Made by a program: the position numbers and the translations under genes. A DNA stretch of 13,270 nucleotides from an uncultured Halioglobus sp. (GTDB lineage Bacteria; Pseudomonadota; Gammaproteobacteria; Pseudomonadales; Halieaceae): contig CAJQQW010000122.1 in assembly GCA_905480565.1 (NCBI GenBank), positions 1 through 13,270 on the forward strand, in the 5' to 3' direction. The notes under the pieces are model-generated. The model was given only the letters and a program-made list of their open reading frames with translations. It was not told the DNA's origin and made no database searches. Every line of letters starts with the position of its first letter. Within the stretch, counting starts at the first letter, position 1. Of this stretch, positions 9,803 through 13,270 are shown in pieces.

Positions 9803-10753
9803 TTACTTTGCCTCCGCCTGAATTTTCTGTTGCACCTGGTCTCTCAACGCGCTGTCCGCGAGAGGGAACCCCAAAGCGGCGCGCGTGTCAAAGTAGGACT
9901 CGGCGACCGCACGGGCCAGTGTGCGTACCCGGAGAATAAAGCGCTGTCGTTCGGTCACCGAGATAGCATGGCGTGCGTCCAGAAGATTGAACGTGTGCGA
10001 CGCCGTCATGACTTGCTCGTAGGCGGGTAGCGACAGCCCCTTTTCAACCAATCGCATTGCCTCACCCTCGCAAAAATCAAAGTGCGAGAAAAGCTGTTCT
10101 GTGTTCGCTTCTTCAAAATTATAGTGCGACATTTCCACCTCGTTCTGGTGGAAGACGTCGCCGTAGGTGACCTTGCCCGCAGGGCCTTCGGACCACAGCA
10201 AATCGTAAATGCTGTCGACGCCCTGCAGGTACATCGCAATGCGCTCGATGCCGTAGGTGATTTCGCCGGTTACCGGAAAGCACTCCAGGCCGCCCGCCTG
10301 CTGGAAGTAGGTGAACTGCGTTACTTCCATACCATTCAACCAGACCTCCCAGCCCAGGCCCCACGCGCCGAGAGTGGGCGATTCCCAGTTGTCTTCTACG
10401 AATCTTACGTCGTGGACCAGTGTGTCGATGCCAAGCGCTGCGAGTGACTGCAGGTACAGTGCCTGAAAGTCCTCCGGAGAGGGTTTCATCACTACCTGGA
10501 ATTGATAATAGTGTTGCAGTCTGTTGGGGTTTTCGCCGTAGCGACCATCGGTGGGCCTGCGACAGGGCTGCACATAGGCCGCGTTCCAGTTCTCCGGCCC
10601 GATGGCCCGCAGAAAAGTCGCTGGGTGGAATGTGCCTGCACCAACAGGCATGTCCAGCGGCTGCAGTACCACACAGCCCTGGTCAGCCCAGAATTGCTGG
10701 AGCCTCAATATTATCGATTGGAATGTCAGGATCGTGCTATCGCTCTGTGCCAC
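9803..10753 (-). CDS. glyQ: Glycine--tRNA ligase alpha subunit
   Basis: GlyQ is the catalytic class II subunit of alpha2beta2 glycyl-tRNA synthetase and activates glycine. The product is 316 aa (E. coli 303). Class II elements are visible: [17 protein letters not shown] (residues 64-80, motif 2 region), [16 protein letters not shown], and [15 protein letters not shown] (163-177, motif 3 region). The start is GTG at 10751-10753; it gives an N-terminus only a few residues longer than E. coli before the shared FQ block, and there is no ATG until well inside the conserved core. The Shine-Dalgarno is weak. A perfect -10 TATAAT lies about 35 nt upstream. The C-terminus is a little longer than in E. 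coli and rich in Gln, Lys and Ala. It is the first gene of a leftward glyQ-glyS(-rmuC) unit and divergent from djlA. Confidence 0.97.
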   Translation of the reverse strand: MAQSDSTILTFQSIILRLQQFWADQGCVVLQPLDMPVGAGTFHPATFLRAIGPENWNAAYVQPCRRPTDGRYGENPNRLQHYYQFQVVMKPSPEDFQALYLQSLAALGIDTLVHDVRFVEDNWESPTLGAWGLGWEVWLNGMEVTQFTYFQQAGGLECFPVTGEITYGIERIAMYLQGVDSIYDLLWSEGPAGKVTYGDVFHQNEVEMSHYNFEEANTEQLFSHFDFCEGEAMRLVEKGLSLPAYEQVMTASHTFNLLDARHAISVTERQRFILRVRTLARAVAESYFDTRAALGFPLADSALRDQVQQKIQAEAK

Positions 10754-10788
10754 TGCTCTGCCCGCCAGCTCGCCGCAAAAAGTGGACT

Positions 10789-10794
10789 ATTATA
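10789..10794 (-). promoter_or_regulatory. Candidate -10 box of the glyQ promoter
   Basis: On the - strand these bases read TATAAT, a perfect sigma-70 -10 hexamer. The inferred start is near 10782, giving a leader of about 29 nt to the glyQ GTG. The hexamer 17 bp upstream (10812-10817, TATTAT) is a poor -35. The position in a 162-bp divergent gap supports promoter function; the exact start is inferred. Confidence 0.55.
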
Positions 10795-10810
10795 CCGTTA
10801 ACCGCATCGG

Positions 10811-10816
10811 CATAAT
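10811..10816 (+). promoter_or_regulatory. Possible -10 box facing djlA
   Basis: CATAAT on the + strand is a five-of-six match to the -10 consensus, facing djlA about 100 bp away. It overlaps the -35 position of the glyQ promoter, so the two divergent promoters would share DNA. Its own -35 is poor (TATTAT). This is a weak call. Confidence 0.25.
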
Positions 10817-10900
10817 ACGCGCATTCCAGGAAACTGAGCGTTAACGGGCGTGCTGTTACCGTTCCGCCTGTAAGCGCGCTATCTGATTCACGTGGCGAAA

Positions 10901-10905
10901 AGAGG
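10901..10905 (+). promoter_or_regulatory. Ribosome-binding site choosing the djlA start
   Basis: AGAGG lies 10 nt before the ATG at 10916. It falls inside the open frame if the upstream GTG at 10892 is used instead, so it argues for the ATG start. Confidence 0.5.
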
Positions 10906-10915
10906 TTTTTGGCCG

Positions 10916-11704
10916 ATGAACATAATGATTTTTGGCAAACTGATAGGCGGGGTGCTCGGTTGGTCCAGTGCAGGCCTTGTAGGCCTGATTGTCGGCGTTG
11001 CTATAGGGCACGCATTTGATCGAGGCCTTGGTCGGGCGATGCAGTTTGGTAGCCCCGAGGGGATTGAACAGGTCAAGAAAAGCTTTTTTGAAACGACCTT
11101 TTTGCTGCTCGGCTATCTTGCCAAGGCGGATGGCAGGGTGTCGCGCTCAGAGATCGATCACACCGAACAGATATTTGTGCAAATGAGGTTGGACGCCGAG
11201 CAGCGGGAGCGCGCCATTAAGTTGTTCCAGCAGGGCACAGAGGCGGGTTTTGAATTACAGCAAGCCATCGACGCGTTCGTCGCGACCTGTGGCCACCAGA
11301 AACAGCTGCAACAGACGCTGCTTTTATTCCTTATTTCTCTGGCAAACGCAGATCAGATTATGGAGCCATCGGAACACGCAGCACTGGTTTCGATCGCCGG
11401 GAAGATGGGTTTCAGCGTAACGCAGCTCGAGCAGCTGCTCAGAATGGCTCGTGCGCAGGAGCAGTTCCACCAGCAGGGCGCCACCTCTTCCGCATCCAGT
11501 TTACAGGATGCCTACGCTGCGCTCGGTGTGGATTCTTCCGTCAGTGATAAAGAGCTCAAGCGTGAATATCGTCGTCGCATGAGCGAGAACCATCCAGACA
11601 AGTTGATCGCCAAGGGCGTCCCTGAGGACATGATTAAACTGGCGACGACTCGCTCACAGGAAATACAGGCCGCATACGAGACCATTAAAAAATCCAGGCA
11701 GTGA
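10916..11704 (+). CDS. djlA: Co-chaperone DjlA (membrane-anchored J-domain protein)
   Basis: DjlA is an inner-membrane DnaK co-chaperone linked in E. coli to capsule synthesis and envelope stress signalling. With the ATG at 10916 the product is 262 aa (E. coli 271). It has a short N-terminus, a glycine-rich membrane helix (about residues 9-32) ending IGHAFDR as in E. coli IGHMFDK, a central TerB-like helical domain (about 50-180), and a C-terminal J domain (about 197-262) with HPD at 226-228. The HPD context NHPDKLIAKGVPEDM is specific to DjlA. Two other starts are possible: GTG at 10892 would add eight residues, and ATG at 10925 gives MIFGKLIGG, which best matches the E. coli N-terminus. I chose 10916 for its AGAGG site. 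It is divergent from glyQ and converges on trkH with 13 bp between stop codons. Confidence 0.93.
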   Translation: MNIMIFGKLIGGVLGWSSAGLVGLIVGVAIGHAFDRGLGRAMQFGSPEGIEQVKKSFFETTFLLLGYLAKADGRVSRSEIDHTEQIFVQMRLDAEQRERAIKLFQQGTEAGFELQQAIDAFVATCGHQKQLQQTLLLFLISLANADQIMEPSEHAALVSIAGKMGFSVTQLEQLLRMARAQEQFHQQGATSSASSLQDAYAALGVDSSVSDKELKREYRRRMSENHPDKLIAKGVPEDMIKLATTRSQEIQAAYETIKKSRQ

Positions 11705-11717
11705 GAGGCGGCAGCTT

Positions 11718-13250
11718 TTAGATGCGCCAGAATGCCGGGGTAAAGAGCACAAGCAGGGTAAAAATCTCCAGCCTGCCCAATAACATGGCGAAACAGAGGA
11801 TGGCCTTGGTTGGCTCACTGAGGTCGCCGAAGCCGTTGCTGACACCCGCAAAGCCTATGCCGAGATTATTGAGGGTTGCCGCAACAGCGGAGAACGCGGT
11901 GGTAAAGTCTAACCCTGTTAATACCAGCAGTATCAGCAGCACGATATAAGCGGACGTATAAATCGCAAAGAAACTCCACACGGCGCTCACCACGGTGGCC
12001 TCCACCCGCCGACCGCCAACCTTCAGCGGGATGACCGCTTGAGGATGCACCAGCTGTTTTAGTTCACGCATGCCCTGTTTAAAAATAAGCATCACACGCA
12101 TGGCTTTGATACCACCGGTGGTGGACCCAACGCAGCCTCCCATACAGGAGAAAAAAATTGCCGTGATCGGCAGCGCGATAGGCCAGGCATTCAGGTTTTC
12201 AGTCGAGTAACCAGTGGTCGTGATAATTGACAGCACCTGGAATGTGCCGTGCAGTATGCTGTCTCTATGGCCGTGTATATCCCATGCGATAAGACAGTAA
12301 ATCGTTAGAATTACGCAAACGAGAACGGCGGTGAGGTAAAACCGGGTCTCGGAGTCCCGCAGATATAGTTTGAAATCAAACCGGTTATTTAAGTCCCGCA
12401 GATACTCCTTGAGCTTGAGATAGAACCGGGTCTCGGAGTCCTGCGGAGATCCCTTTGTTTCTCGGCGGCTGAAGGCAAGAAAGTGAAGACCGAAGTTGAT
12501 ACTCGACACAATCATAAAAACGATCGCCACGATCAGTACCGCATCACTATCGAAAAAACCCAGACTGTCATCGTGGGTCGAGAACCCTGCAAGTGACACG
12601 GTCGAAAAAGAGTGGGCCACCGCGTCAAAGCCCGACATACCTACAGCGTAGTAGGCGGCCGCGCACGCCACCGTTAGCAGCAGGTAAACAATAAACAACG
12701 CTTTGGCGGTTTCCGTGATACGCGGGGTCAGTTTACTGTTCTTGGAGGGTCCGGGTGTTTCGGCTTTGTACAATTGCATGCCACCTACCCCCAGCATGGG
12801 CAAGATCGCGACGGCCACTACGATGATCCCGATGCCGCCCAGCCACTGCAGCAATTGTCGGTAAAACAGGATGGACCGGGGCAATTCATCGAGACCCTCA
12901 ATGACGGTGGCACCCGTTGCGGTAAGGCCGGAGATTGATTCAAACACCGCATCCATGGTCGAAATGTGTAGTGCGGGAGACAGTGCAAATGGCAGCGCGC
13001 CAAACAGGCCAAGCACGGTCCAGAACAGGGAGGTGATAAGAAAACCATCTCGAATTCGAAGATCGTGGCGAGCGTTGCGTACCGGCAGCCACAGGAAGAG
13101 TCCGGAAAAAAAAGTAATCAGGATGGCGGAAATAAACCCACTGGCATTCTTCTGGCTCTCGAATAAAGCGAACACCAGAGGCACCAACTGAATCGAGCTG
13201 AACAGCATCAGCAGTATGCCAAGAATTCTGAACGTTACGGAGAAATGCAT
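11718..13250 (-). CDS. trkH: Trk potassium uptake channel subunit TrkH
   Basis: TrkH is the polytopic inner-membrane subunit of the Trk K+ uptake system and works with the NAD/ATP-binding regulator TrkA. The product is 510 aa (E. coli 483) and opens MHFSVTFRILGILL, closely like E. coli. The four pore-loop segments can be seen around TATGATV (110-116), SLAGFSTH (219-226), TTTGYST (344-350) and NNLGIG (461-466), each carrying the filter glycine. GGCVGSTTGGIK and the C-terminal LFTPAFWR are conserved. The extra length is a tandem repeat in the cytoplasmic linker, where DSETRFYL occurs at 271-278 and again at 299-306. The ATG (13248-13250) follows only a short AGG and a T7 run; the region before it is cut by the window edge. 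trkA is not in view. It ends 13 bp from djlA, convergently, with no obvious terminator between. Confidence 0.96.
   Translation of the reverse strand: MHFSVTFRILGILLMLFSSIQLVPLVFALFESQKNASGFISAILITFFSGLFLWLPVRNARHDLRIRDGFLITSLFWTVLGLFGALPFALSPALHISTMDAVFESISGLTATGATVIEGLDELPRSILFYRQLLQWLGGIGIIVVAVAILPMLGVGGMQLYKAETPGPSKNSKLTPRITETAKALFIVYLLLTVACAAAYYAVGMSGFDAVAHSFSTVSLAGFSTHDDSLGFFDSDAVLIVAIVFMIVSSINFGLHFLAFSRRETKGSPQDSETRFYLKLKEYLRDLNNRFDFKLYLRDSETRFYLTAVLVCVILTIYCLIAWDIHGHRDSILHGTFQVLSIITTTGYSTENLNAWPIALPITAIFFSCMGGCVGSTTGGIKAMRVMLIFKQGMRELKQLVHPQAVIPLKVGGRRVEATVVSAVWSFFAIYTSAYIVLLILLVLTGLDFTTAFSAVAATLNNLGIGFAGVSNGFGDLSEPTKAILCFAMLLGRLEIFTLLVLFTPAFWRI
12333..12450 (-). repeat. In-frame tandem repeat within trkH
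   Basis: A 34-bp segment (12333-12366) recurs 84 bp later (12417-12450) with about five mismatches; the 16-bp core ACCGGGTCTCGGAGTC is identical (12341-12356 and 12425-12440). A shorter third copy, AGTCCCGCAGATA, lies between them (12392-12404), repeating 12353-12365 exactly at 39 bp. The spacings are 13, 15 and 28 codons, so the reading frame is kept. In protein, DSETRFYLKLKEYLRD, then DLNNRFDFKLYLRD, then DSETRFYL form three related units where E. coli has one (RDPEFRMFI). Confidence 0.8.
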
Positions 13251-13270
13251 CCTAGGAAAAAAACCCGAGC

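Noticed and set aside
10885..10900. CACGTG-containing sequence before djlA as a third parS
   Set aside because: Only the central CACGTG and a few flanking bases agree (TGATTCACGTGGCGAA); the right arm does not match the parS arm and the palindrome is broken.

Overview
The window holds a classic chromosome-replication neighbourhood of a gammaproteobacterium. Read left to right it contains the 3' two thirds of dnaA, then dnaN, recF and gyrB on the + strand, a short decayed gene remnant, a leftward block glyQ-glyS-rmuC, a rightward djlA, and a leftward trkH that ends against djlA. Protein sequences match gammaproteobacterial versions closely: DnaA aligns with E. coli DnaA without gaps from the Walker A motif to the end, GyrB is 805 aa, and DjlA and TrkH are typical proteobacterial forms. 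The dnaA-dnaN-recF-gyrB order with glyQS nearby, plus parS sites of the pseudomonad type (TGTTCCACGTGGAACA), suggest a pseudomonad-like or marine gammaproteobacterium. The species cannot be fixed from the sequence.

Positions 1-5797 carry initiation (DnaA), the sliding clamp (DnaN), gap repair (RecF) and supercoiling (GyrB), all co-directional. recF contains two identical, perfectly palindromic 16-bp parS sequences, so chromosome-partitioning sites are embedded in a replication/repair gene. No oriC-like cluster of DnaA boxes is visible here; the origin probably lies left of the window.

Positions 5798-6090 hold no intact gene. About 215 bp of it is an in-frame fragment of a DJ-1/PfpI-family gene that still has the cysteine nucleophile motif but has lost both ends. 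Positions 6091-10753 encode, leftward, both subunits of glycyl-tRNA synthetase (glyQ and glyS, 4 bp apart) and then rmuC. The 102-bp glyS-rmuC spacer carries two palindromes. The 162-bp gap between glyQ and djlA is a divergent promoter region with a perfect TATAAT facing glyQ.

Positions 10916-13250 hold djlA (membrane-anchored J-domain co-chaperone) and trkH (potassium uptake channel subunit), which converge with a 13-bp gap. TrkH is about 27 residues longer than E. coli TrkH because a cytoplasmic linker has been repeated in tandem and in frame.

This is mostly a conserved core region and I see no complete unknown multi-gene system. The observations most worth following are the parS pair inside recF, the TrkH linker repeat, the PfpI relic, and the palindromes before rmuC.
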